A stretch of DNA of 64,000 nucleotides from Persicaria tinctoria (lineage: Eukaryota; Streptophyta; Magnoliopsida; Caryophyllales; Polygonaceae): the NCBI GenBank assembly GCA_037127255.1, contig JBANSL010000008.1:4302896-4366895 (forward strand). Reading direction: 5' to 3'. Shown piece after piece: positions 22,790 through 38,467 of this stretch (the first letter of the stretch is position 1; each line of letters begins with the position of its first letter). A model generated the notes under the pieces. The model had not been told where the DNA came from and did no database searches. It was given only the letters and a program-made list of their open reading frames with translations. The position numbers and the translations under genes are program-made.

Positions 22790-25449
22790 AACGTTTTAGA
22801 ATACTTTGCTATTTTCTAAAGGGGTTAATGTAATAAAAAGATGAAAGAAAACGAGATCAAATAAATGGTCACATTGCAAGATATTAAAAAAAATTCAACT
22901 GACAATGACAATCAATAGAATAATGTTCCAAAATTAATTTAAATAAAATCTTATATTTATTTCATTTAAATGACTCCCAAGACTATGGGGTGACACAATA
23001 TGGCTGTGTATGGTTGCCCAATTCAACCGGCTGAAATTAGTAACTTTGAGTTGTGTAAAAAATTAAACCGGTTAAATTGGGTATGAGAGCCAAAAGAAGT
23101 CAAAAACCGGTTAAAAATTTTGGTTTAAATTTAAGCCGGACAATGCAGCTTATTTAGGGGTTTATTTTGTTTATTTGATTTGAAAGTACCACGATACCCC
23201 TAATAACAATCAAATAAACTCCACTTTTTACACATAAACTGTTTTTCGTTCCATACGGAGTTTATATTTTTTCATAAATTTTTAACTACTTTTACCAAAA
23301 GTTAATAAAATTTTACCCTATTTATAATTTTAGTAAGTTTATTAACCCCGTCTCATACGAACCCTATATCACAACGACTTAAAACTTTATAGGCAGTTTC
23401 GCATAAATATTGAAGTAAGGGGGGTGGTGTCCATAAGTGCATAAATAACCCTAATTGATGAGAATAAAAACAAGAAGGGGACAAGAAAGAGGACTCTTTG
23501 ATGTTTTCCAATCAAAACCTGCCCTCCTCCTGAATCTGAATCTGAAACTCCTCTTACAAACTCATGCATTTGTGTTTTCTTCTCCCAAATTTTTTTTTTT
23601 TTTATATATATTTTTTTTGCCAGTTGTTGAAGCTATAAAGGCTTGTGAGTAAGGGGGCTCTCTGTTGGTTGCAGTATCTTTGATAAATATATATTCATGT
23701 GAAGAAGAAGGTACTGTTTTGTAGTACTCCCTTCACTGCACCCTTCAATGAGTGGTGATTCCCTTCAATTCTTCTGCTTAAATCATCACTTTGTTTGAAT
23801 TTCCTTTTCAATCTAGTTGGTATTGTTCCTCTTTGGCATCATAACTTCTTTTTTATTTTATTTTTATAACCAAGGTTAAAATCTAAACTTACATCTAACT
23901 AGTCCTCCAGATGATAGTGCTAGATCTCTCATATTGTCATAAGTAAAATCAAGAGATGGGTGAGGATTGATATGATAAAGATAAGTCTTGAATTAGTAAA
24001 TATATAATGGGGGTAACCAATTTACAAACATGACGATCATAAGTCTCTCACTATACCAAACCTTGAATTGGCAAATAAAGGTTCGAATCGAAGATGTTTT
24101 GAGTACTACCCGCAAGTACTTTTCAGTTGAACCATTCCGGAATGGTTCTCTCACATTACCAATGGATGTTGCTAGATACACCACAAATCAAAAGGTTAAA
24201 ATTGCACGTCTTTAAAGATGTGTAAGCCTCGTGTCTAATTAAAATTTAAAAAAAAAAAAATTAACCCCTTTTAAGTACGTGCATAATTTGGGGTGTATAT
24301 AGCCGAACTTTTTTTTTTACCGGTTATACTATAGCATCATACCAAGGTAGACTTTTGTTTGTTTTTCGGTGCTAAGCTCAAGCTTCTATCTTTACTAGCC
24401 CGTTTCTAGCTTCCTTGTATCGCGAATCAATCAATCCTTCGAATCAGTCAATCATCCTTCTTTTCTTGCTTATTTGGTCTAGATTTCTCGACCCCGTAAA
24501 TCTGACCTAACCATGAGGAAGATGTGAAAATAACATCTCACATTAATAAAATTAGGAATTTAAGCCTTGCATATAAGACATTCGGTTACTACTCTTAATG
24601 TCAATTGATTTTAGGATGGAACCATCAGTTAGTTAGGGGCAACTTTGACTACTTTCAATCAAATAATTTGAAATAATACAACTCATGAATTGAGAATTTA
24701 GATAGCAAAAGGAAAAAAATATATGTTCAACATCTAATGTTATTATTTAGGAGGAATCTTCCGACGTCTTTCCTAAGTGTTTTCCTAAGTGTTATCCCGC
24801 TTCGAAAAAAAAATAGAAGAAATCTTAAACTCAAAAGAAATAAAACATAAATAAACCACGTCCTTTTGTAACATCACATGCAATCTTTTTTTTTTATTAT
24901 ATTTTTTAAAAGTTTGAAACCCTATCAACCTGACCCGACTTTCTAGCACAATGTCGAATTGAACATTTTAACAACAGTTAATTGGACGTTTTCATAACGT
25001 TAAGATTTTTCTATTTACCAAATGCCGTTCGTAGAACAATGTTCAATTCGACATTAATCAAAGTTTAAAAGAACGATAATTTGTGGTTTACATAGTCTCA
25101 GTCGAAAGAACTAGACAACGAAAAACAAGAAGATAATCCAAGAACAATATTGAGAGGAATTCAAATTACGGAGTATCATCTGAGTTTTATAAATGTAATG
25201 TAACTGAAAAGGCTTTTTTCAAATGTTAGGTAAGAAGTTATTGGTCAAAGGAATAATCCCTGAACGATGACATTACCCGTACCTTATGAACAGCATAAAT
25301 GGGCTTATTGGGCTACTCATCGTTAATTTCTGATGATCCACTTTTGGCCCATAAGCTAAGCCCAAACCCAACAGAGGATTGGATGCAACCCAACAAATCA
25401 GATTGGATAACACAAAGACTAAAAAATCATAAAAAGGGTAACGTTTCGG
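22790..25449. other. Intergenic DNA, no supported gene
   Basis: A B-box-like 'ggttcgaatc' at about 24080 is isolated and no tRNA or SINE ends were found. Several paired short repeats occur, but no coding region or bounded element is supported. Confidence 0.4.
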
Positions 25450-25450
25450 C

Positions 25451-25779
25451 TATATACACCGCAAATCCCCACGTCCTTAAAGACGTGCTTGCACGTCCTA
25501 CGTTCAAGTGGAGGGAGAGCCAAAAAAAGGGGGACGTGCTTGCACGTCCCTAAGGACGTGCAAGCCCGCCTTCTAAAGGCGAAGAGGACGTGCCTCTTCG
25601 TCTTCCTTCCTTTCTTCTTCCTCCCGACGCCTTCCTTCCCTCCGTCTTCCTTCTTCCTTCTTCCTTCTTCCTCCTTCCTTCCTTCTTCCTCCTTCCTTCT
25701 TCCTTCTTCTTCGTCTTCCTTCCTCTTGATACTATAGTGGACGTGCAAGTCCTTAATCCGGATTTGCGGTGTATATAGT
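25451..25779. mobile_element. MITE with CTATATACACCGCAAATCC ends and a pyrimidine-rich core
   Basis: The left end (25450-25468) and the right end (complement, about 25760-25778) form a 19-bp inverted repeat. The arms carry repeated ACGTCC/GGACGT words, including GGACGTGCTTGCACGTCC at 25532-25549, which is a perfect hairpin. The core (25600-25735) is almost pure C/T. No convincing target duplication was found. The long minus-strand frame here is a low-complexity Glu/Lys/Arg translation, not a gene. Confidence 0.65.
25600..25735 (+). repeat. Polypyrimidine tract (CTTCCTT)n
   Basis: About 135 bp of nearly uninterrupted C and T arranged in CTTCCTTCTTCC units, with stretches that read as mirror repeats, so it could form triplex DNA. 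Confidence 0.85.
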
Positions 25780-25781
25780 GG

Positions 25782-28700
25782 CACCCAATGGTAACTGTTT
25801 AAACACGTACGAAAGCTAATTAGGAACATAATAATTACAAATTTTAATTTTGTTGTGACTAGAGCAAACACCACTTAAACAAAGTTAATTATTGTAAATT
25901 GAGGACTGAGCTCTATTTGATCCCTAATCTTTGCATCATTAGTCTTGATTGCCTCATACGTTGTAAAAAAGAAAGATTCCATAATTGGCATGGCATACAT
26001 ATAAAAAAAACAGCATTTGAATAACCAGCAAGAAAACTCAGTTTATTAGAAGTTCAAATAAGAAAATCCTCATGAATTTGTGTTAGCTCCTTCTTAATTA
26101 AGTGGATTAACAAGTTTAAATTTGGGGTAAGACAAATATGCACTTTGGGCCATGCATACTCATCTGATTATAGTATAGATTTCTTTTGATCAAATAGTAT
26201 AGATCCTCAATTTAGAAAATTTTAACAAGTGTATGAATATATTTACCTAGACAGCTATGAAAGGATAAGGATGACACACTGTTCTAAGAAATTAAAAGTG
26301 TATAATAATATATATCTAGAGAAGATGAAGGGATAAGGATGACACATTGTCCTAAGAAATTTAAAGTAACTACCCTTGAGTGGTTGGTTTTGGGCATTAT
26401 CTAACCAAGTGAATCACCACTTGGCACTAGCAAGTGAGTTGTTCAAGTGTGAGATAGAGTCCAAGTAAGAGTAAGGAGGGAGGGAGGGAGTGCTTATGCA
26501 AAATATATTAGGGAGTGTGTGTTCTTGTGTGTATCCAATTTCCAAGTGAGTTGTGTCTACCTTATTTCATGAAGCGGAAAATTTCAATTTTTGCCAACCA
26601 GTGATAACCAACTTATTGCATTATTTATTTATTTATTTGATTGTAACAGTCTACTTTATGTCAGGGGTGAAGCTCTATGTTACAAAATTTAAAGGTTCCC
26701 AAACTAACTCGAGACTTTCCATTTAAAAGAAGATCTTGTAGATACCTTTGGTAACTCGCCTCCTGCGAGTAAACCAAGTTATCCATTGGAGTTTTTCTAG
26801 TGTGATTGAGAGGTGACAAACTTTATGCAATTGTGTGAGGCTCAATAAGGAGGTAAAGCTCTTTTCTTTACATAGTTGTGAATTACACCTAAATTGTACT
26901 CATTACTTGACATATAAACATTACTTAACTCTTGTCTGGCATGGATATGCCCAAAAGTAAATGAGTTTGAACTTAGAACACATGTCTAAATTAATGTAAT
27001 TAAGTTGAAACCCCACACCAAGCCACAAATCTACCACTACCAGCCAAGGGTATATACATAGGCATGAGATGTTGTGATTAATTTTATGCATATGTTTTTT
27101 TTTTCCTTTTTAGGCAGAAGCCTCAAAGATGTGTTTTATATGTGACTATTAGGGAAAAAAGAGGGGGCTTGGATGGATTAAGGACACACTTTTTCAATCA
27201 TCCATATGGCCCATAGGCATGGGAGAATATCACTTTCATTGTCCATATCAGTTCATATTAACAAGCAAAGCAGGCCGAATCTCGTGTCGTGAACATAGAA
27301 GTTGTAGGGCCAATTAGTAAGGGAAGAAAGGGGCTCAGATCGATTAACAACAAACTTTCAGTCGATCCATGGCTCATAGGCATGAGTAGATATTGATCGC
27401 TTCAAGCCAGATCTTTGTAAAAGATCATATTTTCATTGTTCATACCCGCCCATATTAGCAAATAATATATTGGATTGAGACCGAATCTCGTAAACATAGA
27501 AGAACTTGTAGGGCAAACAAGCAAGAGAAGCAAATCAAACAATTTGTAGTGTGGTGGGTGTGCCAAATAATGACTTTTCCAAAACAAGGATTGTTTTTTG
27601 TATCCAATCAGAAAAAGATAGGGTTGAAAAGGTAAAGAAGAAAGGGGTTAGGCTGATAATCCACTATGATATATTATCACATGCACAAAGGCAATTGGGG
27701 CTTCCTCTTCCTCCTATAGGAAAGAAAAAAGGTTACATTTTTCTTTTTGTACTCATTGTTGACATGCATAATTAAGAGCACCATTAAACACACTTACCGA
27801 GCACCAAGCACAAGCACAAGCACCAAGCAAGGCAAAGCAACCTTCCATTGCCCACTGGTCCTAAACCTTATCATATGCATGCTGATGATGCTGCCACCTC
27901 ATTCCTCCATACACCCCTTGATGGCTTCTCTAGGGTTTATGGGTCCTACCACTATAGTGATCACATCATAACACATGGAATGAAGCATGACAAAAACCCT
28001 ACACTAGGTTAATTAAGTTCTTGGTTTGGAAGAGAGATAGAGGAGGATGAGAGTTAGAAGGAGAAGACATCGCATTTGTTTGATTTTATATTCACTGTTA
28101 TAGAAAAGTCAATGAAAACGATAAATAAAATTGACGTTTCCCTGTGTTTGTATAGTTTTCGCTTTTAATTGTGTAACAAGGATTTGCCGACGGGTGATTG
28201 TGAAGATGGAAGTGATCATCATCATTATTTGAGCATGCTTGGAAAATGGGCATGCCACATTGCCATCTATATCTCTCTATCCCTCAAGAGAGAATACTTA
28301 TGATGGTCACCAATGCACGCTCCCTCTCACACTCTAAATCCAAGAAAAAAGATTGCACAAGTTCCTCAACAAAGAAACAAAACAAGCCCCATAGATTTGG
28401 TTTTTGTCACCCACAATCATTCCATATCCACTCCTAGTACTATCCCCACTACACAATATATATGGCTTGAATCATATCAATTAGTTGGACATTTACAATC
28501 AAATCTAAGTGCATGGGCAATGGTTTTGATAAAGCTCAAAATAAGAGATCAATTAGTAAATAATTAAAAAAGGATTGAGAGGAGGAAAGAGTTAATTAAG
28601 AGATGATGTGTTGACACTTGTTTATTTTATTTTAATTTTTGGTAAGAGTTGACATTTGTCAATGAAAAAAGAGTCTAGATCAGAGGAGTATATATATTGT

Positions 28701-29540
28701 ATTTTATAAGCATGCCATTATTATAATAATTAATACGGAGTAATAAGCATGGTAATTACAACAATGGTTTGCCTATTGTGTGTTTTAATGGCATAAAATA
28801 AGAATACTTAATTGGAGAAGAAAACTCTAACAAAAAATGGGTGAACTCCATATATAATCAAATTTAAAAATGGCTAATCTGACTGTATATAGGGAAAATA
28901 TTTTCCAAGTTGGCCTTTTATCCTATATCCTTGGGCCTTGGAGTATAGGATACAAAATCCGTTATCTTCACATAGATGATAGATCCTATGTTTAAAAACT
29001 GATATTGGAATATCGATTTTTCTATCTTATGCCCTTAGGGCATAGGATAAGATCCTAAATTTAGAAATTTTTAAAAACTTTTAATTAGTTTAGCCTTTAT
29101 TTTAATTAGATTTTTAGAGTCGTTTGCTTTTTTTTGTAAGGAATTTTTCCCAATTTAGTGTCTTATTCTTTGCCCTTAAGGCATAGGATAGATCAGGGCA
29201 AATCAGCCTAAGAATTTGCAAGACTGTAGTAAAGATCTGTTTGTCAAGTTTTATAAACCCTTTCATCAATTTCAAAATTGTACTTGTTCTCATTAATGAA
29301 TGTGATTTACAAATTACAATATACTAGCTTAATAGACAATGCCAATTAGGAAAGAAATATTTTATCTTTTACATACATGTATATACGGAGTAGAAGATAA
29401 TCACATAAAATATACAGTAATAAACTGTATGTACATCCACAAATTAAAGATATGTCCTTGTGCCTTTCAGGCTTTCAGCGTACCGCATTCCACTGATGGA
29501 TTGATATGATTACATCACATCTCATTCCCCCTCTTATAGT
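25782..29540. other. Intergenic DNA upstream of the thermospermine synthase gene
   Basis: Holds two diverged direct duplications: 'ggataaggatgacacantgtnctaagaaat' (26266-26295 and 26331-26360), and a roughly 190-bp unit at about 27160-27320 and 27325-27520 sharing 'cataggcatg', 'gccgaatctcgt' and 'gaacatagaag..ttgtagggc'. A 'gcccttaggcatagga'-type phrase repeats at 28920-29200. No supported gene or RNA was recognised. Confidence 0.4.
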
Positions 29541-29649
29541 CTTATATAAAGCCTTAAAAATCTCACAACCTTACAAACCCTCTTAGATACAAATACAATC
29601 AACAATAACATCTCATCTTCCTTACATTTCAACATCTCCAGTTTGCAGA
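29541..29649 (+). promoter_or_regulatory. Core promoter and short leader of the ACL5-type gene
   Basis: A TATA box (TATATAA, 29543-29549) lies 107 bp upstream of the ATG, giving a leader of about 70-75 bp that is AC-rich and has no upstream ATG. Confidence 0.6.
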
Positions 29650-33022
<3,373 letters not shown>

Positions 33023-33217
33023 ACTACTAAAGCATGCCAAGAAATCAACAAACACAGTGATATATGTTAAGAGAAATCAAACTTCTAAATATATTGTCCA
33101 ATTTTATGTTTTTTTTTAAAAAAAAAAATTCTTGTTACATTGTGTTACCCCCTTTGTTTCTATGTGATGTTTGTGTAGCTATATGATTAAAGGTTATGAT
33201 GATGTTAATCAAATTAA

Positions 33218-33320
33218 GGGTGTGTTTGGAATGGCTCATTGCCTCATTCTCATATATACCCAAATTCGCAACCATTCCTCCTCATAACGATACCCTACCC
33301 CAAGGCAACCAAACAGGCCC
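33218..33320. mobile_element. Short Tourist-type (PIF/Harbinger) MITE
   Basis: The ends GGGTGTGTTTGG and the complement of GGGCCTGTTTGG lie between TAA trinucleotides at 33215-33217 and 33321-33323. It is 103 bp long and close to the 3' end of ACL5. Confidence 0.75.
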
Positions 33321-33472
33321 TAATAGTTTCATGTATATTTAGGAAAACTAAACTTTATAGTTATCAACCGCACCCATTGAATTTCAAATTCTTAATCTAA
33401 AAATTAATCTACCACTGTTAAATTAATGAGATTTTATATTGTTATCTAAGCCTGAAATTGTATCAATCAGAG

Positions 33473-33892
33473 TAGGGCCGATATACGAGCTAACGAGCTC
33501 GAGTAGTGGGTGTTCAAGCTTGGCTCGTTTACAAACGAGCCGAGCTCGAGCTCGAGCTACTCACAAAATGCAGATATGTGATTCAAAGTGAATGGAGTTC
33601 AAAAAGCAAAGCGGCTGACAGACTCTTTAGAAGAATAGGTTAATTAAAACCTAGGGACAGAACTGGAATTTCACCTACGAAACGAAACGAGATATACGCC
33701 CTATTTACAAGGGGTTAAATAAAACATAGGGGGAGAACTACAATTTCACCCATAAAATGAGCTATACGAGCTACTCGAGCCGAGCTCGAGCTCAGAATTC
33801 TGCTCAAGCTTGGCTCATATTTAATTCGAACGAGCTCGAGTCGAGCTTTTTCCGAGCCGAGCTCGAGCTACTCGGCTCAAGTAACAGCCCTA
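33473..33892. mobile_element. hAT-type MITE rich in GAGCTCGAG palindromes
   Basis: Begins TAGGGCCGATA and ends with the complement of TAGGGCTGTTA, with a perfect 8-bp target duplication, aatcagag, at 33465-33472 and 33893-33900. Both arms are dense in GAGCTCGAG, CGAGCCGAGCTCGAG and related palindromic words; the middle (33570-33755) lacks them and holds two similar phrases near 33650 and 33720. Confidence 0.9.
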
Positions 33893-34404
33893 AATCAGAG
33901 TATTTCCCAACCAACCTAATCAAATCAGAGCGAAATTAAATAGAAAAACAATTTAATGATTAAAAAAAAGGCTATAGAATTACAGATGAATGAATCAAAA
34001 ACCAATGTCCTCGTCAAAGTAAAAAAAAAAAATGATGAAGAAGCAATGAAATGTCAATTCGGAAAGTAACAAAACTGTCAAAACCAAACAACTCTTCGAG
34101 GCCTCTTGTATGTGTCTGCCCAATGGGCTAGCCCAGACCCAATTAGACATTTATATTCCGTGGACTGGACTATGTAAATGCATAAGATAGTATGCATTTT
34201 GCATTTGACACACATGGTGTACTTACGTTACTTCATTTTTTTTTATCTTAATCTAGTTGGATTGGACTCAACCAATGTATACCTACATCATACACTATTA
34301 GTTGAATTGATGGAATGATGGGGAAAGATTTTTCCAAATTAAATTATTTTAACTTTTTTTAAAATTATTTAAGCCAACATATAAAAACTTCAATCTACTA
34401 TGTA

Positions 34405-34961
34405 TCTATATAATTACTTAATTCAGAATACCTTTCAGAATACCTTATGTTTACGTGGAAGCCTTCCCACGTTTCACTCATTTTCACCAAATCACGTTTT
34501 TTCTTTTAATTTTCATTTTTTACCCATTTACTAACCATTGGGTTTAATTCAAAATATCTATTTATATAATATCTTAATTTAGAATACTTTTGATGCTGTG
34601 TCAACACTTCCTTATTTAAAATTTTTTAAGCTAATCACAATTTTCTCTTATTATTATTTTTCTTTTTTCTCTTCATCACTTTCATACATTTACATTTTTC
34701 CCCTTTCATTTTTTTACCCATTTACTAACCATTGGGTTTAAATCAAAATATTGGATTAAATCTAATGTCTACTATTAATCTATATTTAAATATTTAAATA
34801 TTACAATATTAATAATCTAGATCAATATAATATCGTAATTTAAAAACATTTATTGAGCCTAACTTTATGGTTAACATTTTTCCTTTTTTCTTAAGGCTTT
34901 CAAGTTTACCTTCATTATTTTATTTATTAAAAATCGCGCAATGGTGCGAGAATTATACTAG
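34405..34961 (+). mobile_element. Non-autonomous Helitron
   Basis: The left end TCTATATAATTAC follows a host A (34404). The right end has a hairpin TCGCGCAATGGTGCGA (34934-34949), then CTAG (34958-34961), then a host T. These are the Helitron rules: 5' TC, a 3' hairpin about 10 nt before CTRR, and A/T insertion. There is no Rep/Helicase frame. The interior is partly duplicated: a second 'atctatttatataatatcttaattt' start lies at 34555 and the 'acccatttactaaccattgggttta' phrase occurs at about 34521 and 34714. Confidence 0.7.
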
Positions 34962-35460
34962 TTAAGTATATTTTACTATTTTAGTATGATTTTCACCTTA
35001 TTTGTCCACATAGGAAGGACCACAATTTCAAAAACTCGTGAAAGGTGGACCAGGATGGGAGGATTAATTATTTCATATTTTTTACTATATACACCCAATT
35101 TTTTTTATTAGTACGTAAAAGTGCACGTCTTTGACTCCTGAAGTGTAAAAAACACACAAGAAATGAAAAGGAAGATTATGAGAAGGTTTTCATGTGAAAG
35201 TTAAACCCCGTGCTTCTTAAGAGTCGCGTGGTTACGCCTCTAAATATGCACATATTTAAAAAAAATAGAGGGAATATAGTAAAAAAAAAATGTGATGTGA
35301 ATAACATTTTGGTACTTTAATCCTGATAATTGTTCCACAAAAAACACGTTGGAGAGGGGCAATCTGGTCATTAAAATAAACTTTACTCGACAATTACGTG
35401 TGGGCCCCGGGTCTACTCGGCCGGTGGACCTGGAGGGCGATTTCTTACCATCTCTTCGTA
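34962..35460. other. Upstream region of the HAD gene
   Basis: No element recognised. A GTGGGCCC motif (35400-35407), resembling a TCP-binding site, lies about 60 bp before the TATA box of the next gene. Confidence 0.4.
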
Positions 35461-35594
35461 TTATAAATACCACCGTCTGCATCCTCGTTCAGTATAGTTC
35501 ACCTCCTCTGCTCTGTCTCGTCCTCTTCGTTCTCTTTCAACCAATCTTTACCTCTCAAATCCCTCTTTGATCAACTCTCCTTCCTCTGTCAATT
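35455..35594 (+). promoter_or_regulatory. Core promoter and leader of the HAD gene
   Basis: A TATA box (TATAAATA, 35462-35469) is followed by a CT-rich leader up to the ATG at 35595. The leader would be about 100 bp and shows no upstream ATG. Confidence 0.6.
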
Positions 35595-37519
35595 ATGGAT
35601 TCCTTCGCTAAGCTCGCTCGAGACTCTCACTCTTCCTCTCCCTTCGATTCCATCTTGTTCGGTAAGCTTCTTCATCTCATCGCTGATCGCTCTAACAAGT
35701 AACAAGGTTTAATTTTAATTCCTCTCTAGCTTACAAGTATCATGATCCTAGGGCTTACAGTTTAATTTCATGATGAAATTGCAGATTTGGACGACACTTT
35801 ATACCCCTTCAACACCGGGATCGCAAAGTCCGTTCAGCGGAACATCGAAGGTCGATTTCTCTCTCGCCCGCGCTAGCGCTAAATTTCTCTAAATTCGAAT
35901 CCTATAAATTTATCACTAAGCTGAAATTCATCCTTTTCGAATCCGATTGCAGATTTTCTGGTAGAGAAGTGCGGATTTCCAGTCGAGGACGCTTCATCTC
36001 TCCGTGTCGAACTCTTCCGGAAATACGGAAGTACTCTCGCCGGCCTTCGTGTAAACTCTCTACCTCCTCCGATCTCTTCAAATTGACTCGATATAGCTTT
36101 TGATTATCCAAAAACTCGATCCAGATGTTTCGAATTGTTCTCTAATTTGATCGATTGATCCAATTTTCAGGCATTGGGATACAACATATCTGCCGACGAT
36201 TACCACAGGCAAGCAAACAAAACTTCACGACTTTTTCCCTTTATTTATTAATAAAAACTCTCATTTGAATTTTTAAATTGTTTCCATATTCAGTTACGTG
36301 CACGGAAGATTACCTTATGAGCGGATCAGGCCGGACACTCAGCTCAGAAACATGTTGCACACGATAAGGCAGAGGAAAATTGTAAGCAAAAATTCAATTT
36401 CTCCTCTTACAACTCTCATTTTTTTAAATTAAAACAAAAATCAATTAAATTTGGACCCTTGTTGTTGTAGATATTCACCAACTCGGACCGAAACCACGCA
36501 ACGGAGGCCCTATCTAGGCTCGGATTGGAGAACTGTTTCGATCAAATCATATGTTTCGAGACCCTTAATCCGAACCTCCCTTACGCAACTCGACCCGACG
36601 AGGTCCCAATTGTGCTTAAACCGTCGCCTGAGGCTCTGAAGATCGCAATCGAGGCAGCCAATGTAAACCCTCATCGCACGGTAAGCCATCATACAACTGT
36701 ATTGAATAAACAACATCATCAATCTCAGTGCTGGTAGCTATCGATCTCTTATGAAATTTGTATCTGTTTTGTATGTTTTCAGCTGTTTTTGGATGACAGT
36801 TTGAGAAACATTGCAGCTGGCAAAAACTCAGGTCTCCACACAGCTCTGGTATGTGCCATTGATCAATCAAAATCTAATATTGTACATAAATCATCAACAA
36901 TCAACAATGTATATACCCCTATAGATTGATTGATTAATTAAGCTTGTATTAATTATGATAGTTCCTCCTTAGGTTTCCATTCATTGATATAATATATATA
37001 TATATATATGTTACAAAGGTATTTTAGCCCACCATACAATATTAAGACGTATATAATCTATCAAATTACACCCAATCTTGAGTACTGTGCCCATCTGTCC
37101 AATTGTCCAAACTCCAATTGATAAGATCGTTAACGGGTCTGAGTTGCCAATTACATGGTAACACGTGTACAAGCGTGGTTGGTTTCCCCCAATAGTTACA
37201 AATTGTCGTTATCCTCCCCAACTTTCCCTAACTAGATATTTTAGCTGACGATTGGTTCTTAATAAGCTAATGGTGTGACGTTTGTCTGAATCGATAAATT
37301 TTATAAATCTCGTGTGTAACGTTTTTTATATCGGTTGTGAAGGTGGGGAAGACGGTGAAGAGCAAGGAAGCGGATTATGTGGTCGAATCCATAAACAGCT
37401 TGCCACAAGTGATTCCGGACATATGGGCTACGAAACCAAAGGGCGAAAACAAGTCGATGATGCGATCTGGGAGCGACCTGGAGGCCGTCCTCACCGCGGC
37501 CACACCCGTCGGTGCTTGA
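35595..37519 (+). CDS. HAD-superfamily hydrolase, pyrimidine 5'-nucleotidase (SDT1) type, 269 aa
   Basis: Eight exons join in phase: 35595-35661, 35785-35850, 35953-36050, 36171-36208, 36294-36381, 36471-36680, 36783-36848 and 37343-37519 (stop TGA). All four HAD motifs are present: motif I D-L-D-D-T (23-27, nucleophile Asp23 and acid/base Asp25), motif II F-T-N-S (121-124), motif III Lys169 in L-K-P-S-P, and motif IV F-L-D-D-S (191-195). Between motifs I and II lies an alpha-helical cap (A-L-G-Y-N-I-S-A-D-D-Y..Y-V-H-G-R-L-P-Y). This matches the plant family annotated as 'suppressor of disruption of TFIIS', soluble phosphatases related to yeast pyrimidine 5'-nucleotidase; the natural substrate here is not shown. 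Intron 4 begins GC and ends AG, with the consensus AG|GCAAGC; only this choice keeps the frame. Confidence 0.93.
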
Positions 37520-37866
37520 TCCAACGAATCGAAGATTATGTATGTTAATTGTAATTAAGCAATTAACCCGGAAGCTAATAAGAGCACCGTGGTAGGGACA
37601 CTGGCCGTGTCAGGTTCATAATTGGCTAGTTAGGCTCTATTATTGGTGTATATGTCTGTATGTTATGATATGTAATTAAGTGTATGTGTATGTATGACGT
37701 GTATGTAACTCTGGAAAGTTCTTAAGAGGGTGCACATGAAATAAAATAAAATAAATATCCTCTCACGGGCTCCACGGGAGTTTGTGTACTATGGTGGTTT
37801 GTGGTTTGTAAATTAACCCGTACGGGTGTGTTTGGATTCATTTTCGGCATCTCTGTCACACACTAA
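37520..37866. other. 3' flank of the HAD gene
   Basis: Presumably holds the 3' untranslated region; an 'aataaaataaaat' run at 37739-37753 may include the polyadenylation signal. Nothing else recognised. Confidence 0.4.
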
Positions 37867-38292
37867 GGTGTGTTTGGATTTCAAATGCATTATGTTTATA
37901 ATACAAAATGACAAGTCGCTATTTAGTTAATATATTTTTAAGGTGTTTAAATTATGATGTTTATTTAATCCCACAATGTATTAAATTATTAATTATAATG
38001 CAATTATTTTATCTCAATTTATGTGATTATTTGGTTAAATTACGATCTTCCCTCGATTTTTATTTTTAGAACCAAACGTGCATATAAAACGAGGTAAAAT
38101 ATTATGATGTTTATTTAATCCCACAATGTATTAAATTATTAATTATAATGCAATTATTTTATCTCAATTTATGTGATTATTTGGTTAAATTACGATTTTC
38201 CCTCGATTTTTATTTTTAGAACTAAACGTGCATATAAAACGAGGTAAAATAATTGCATTATAATTAAAATGCAATGGAATCCAAACACACCC
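37867..38292. mobile_element. Tourist-type MITE with an internal 150-bp duplication
   Basis: The ends GGTGTGTTTGGATT and its complement (with one extra C) lie between TAA trinucleotides at 37864-37866 and 38293-38295. Inside, a 150-bp block is repeated in tandem (37951-38100 and 38101-38250) with only a few differences visible by eye, such as cgatcttccc versus cgattttccc. Confidence 0.85.
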
Positions 38293-38467
38293 TAAACTGA
38301 CCTAAACTAACCCGATTATTAAGTTTTCATCGCCTATTAGAAAACGTTGGGAAGAAAACAAAAGAGTTTCAATTATTTTTAGGATGAAACCTCACCGTGT
38401 TTGTGTTACTTGCGTATGTTTATAAATGTACAACAGTACAAGCATTGAATGTATGAAACAATTTGGG

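Noticed and set aside
22998..23120. Possible PIF-type end (GGCTGTGTATGG)
   Set aside because: No inverted partner with a matching triplet was located.
23980..24235. Possible tRNA gene or SINE with a ggttcgaatc B-box
   Set aside because: No matching A-box at the right distance, no cloverleaf, and no target duplication seen.
25419..25874. 151-codon minus-strand frame rich in Glu, Lys and Arg
   Set aside because: It is a translation of the polypyrimidine core and arms of a MITE.
27880..28000. Possible microRNA precursor (a 'tgatgatgctgc' phrase shared with miR172)
   Set aside because: The mature sequence does not match over its length and no star strand or stable arm pair is evident.
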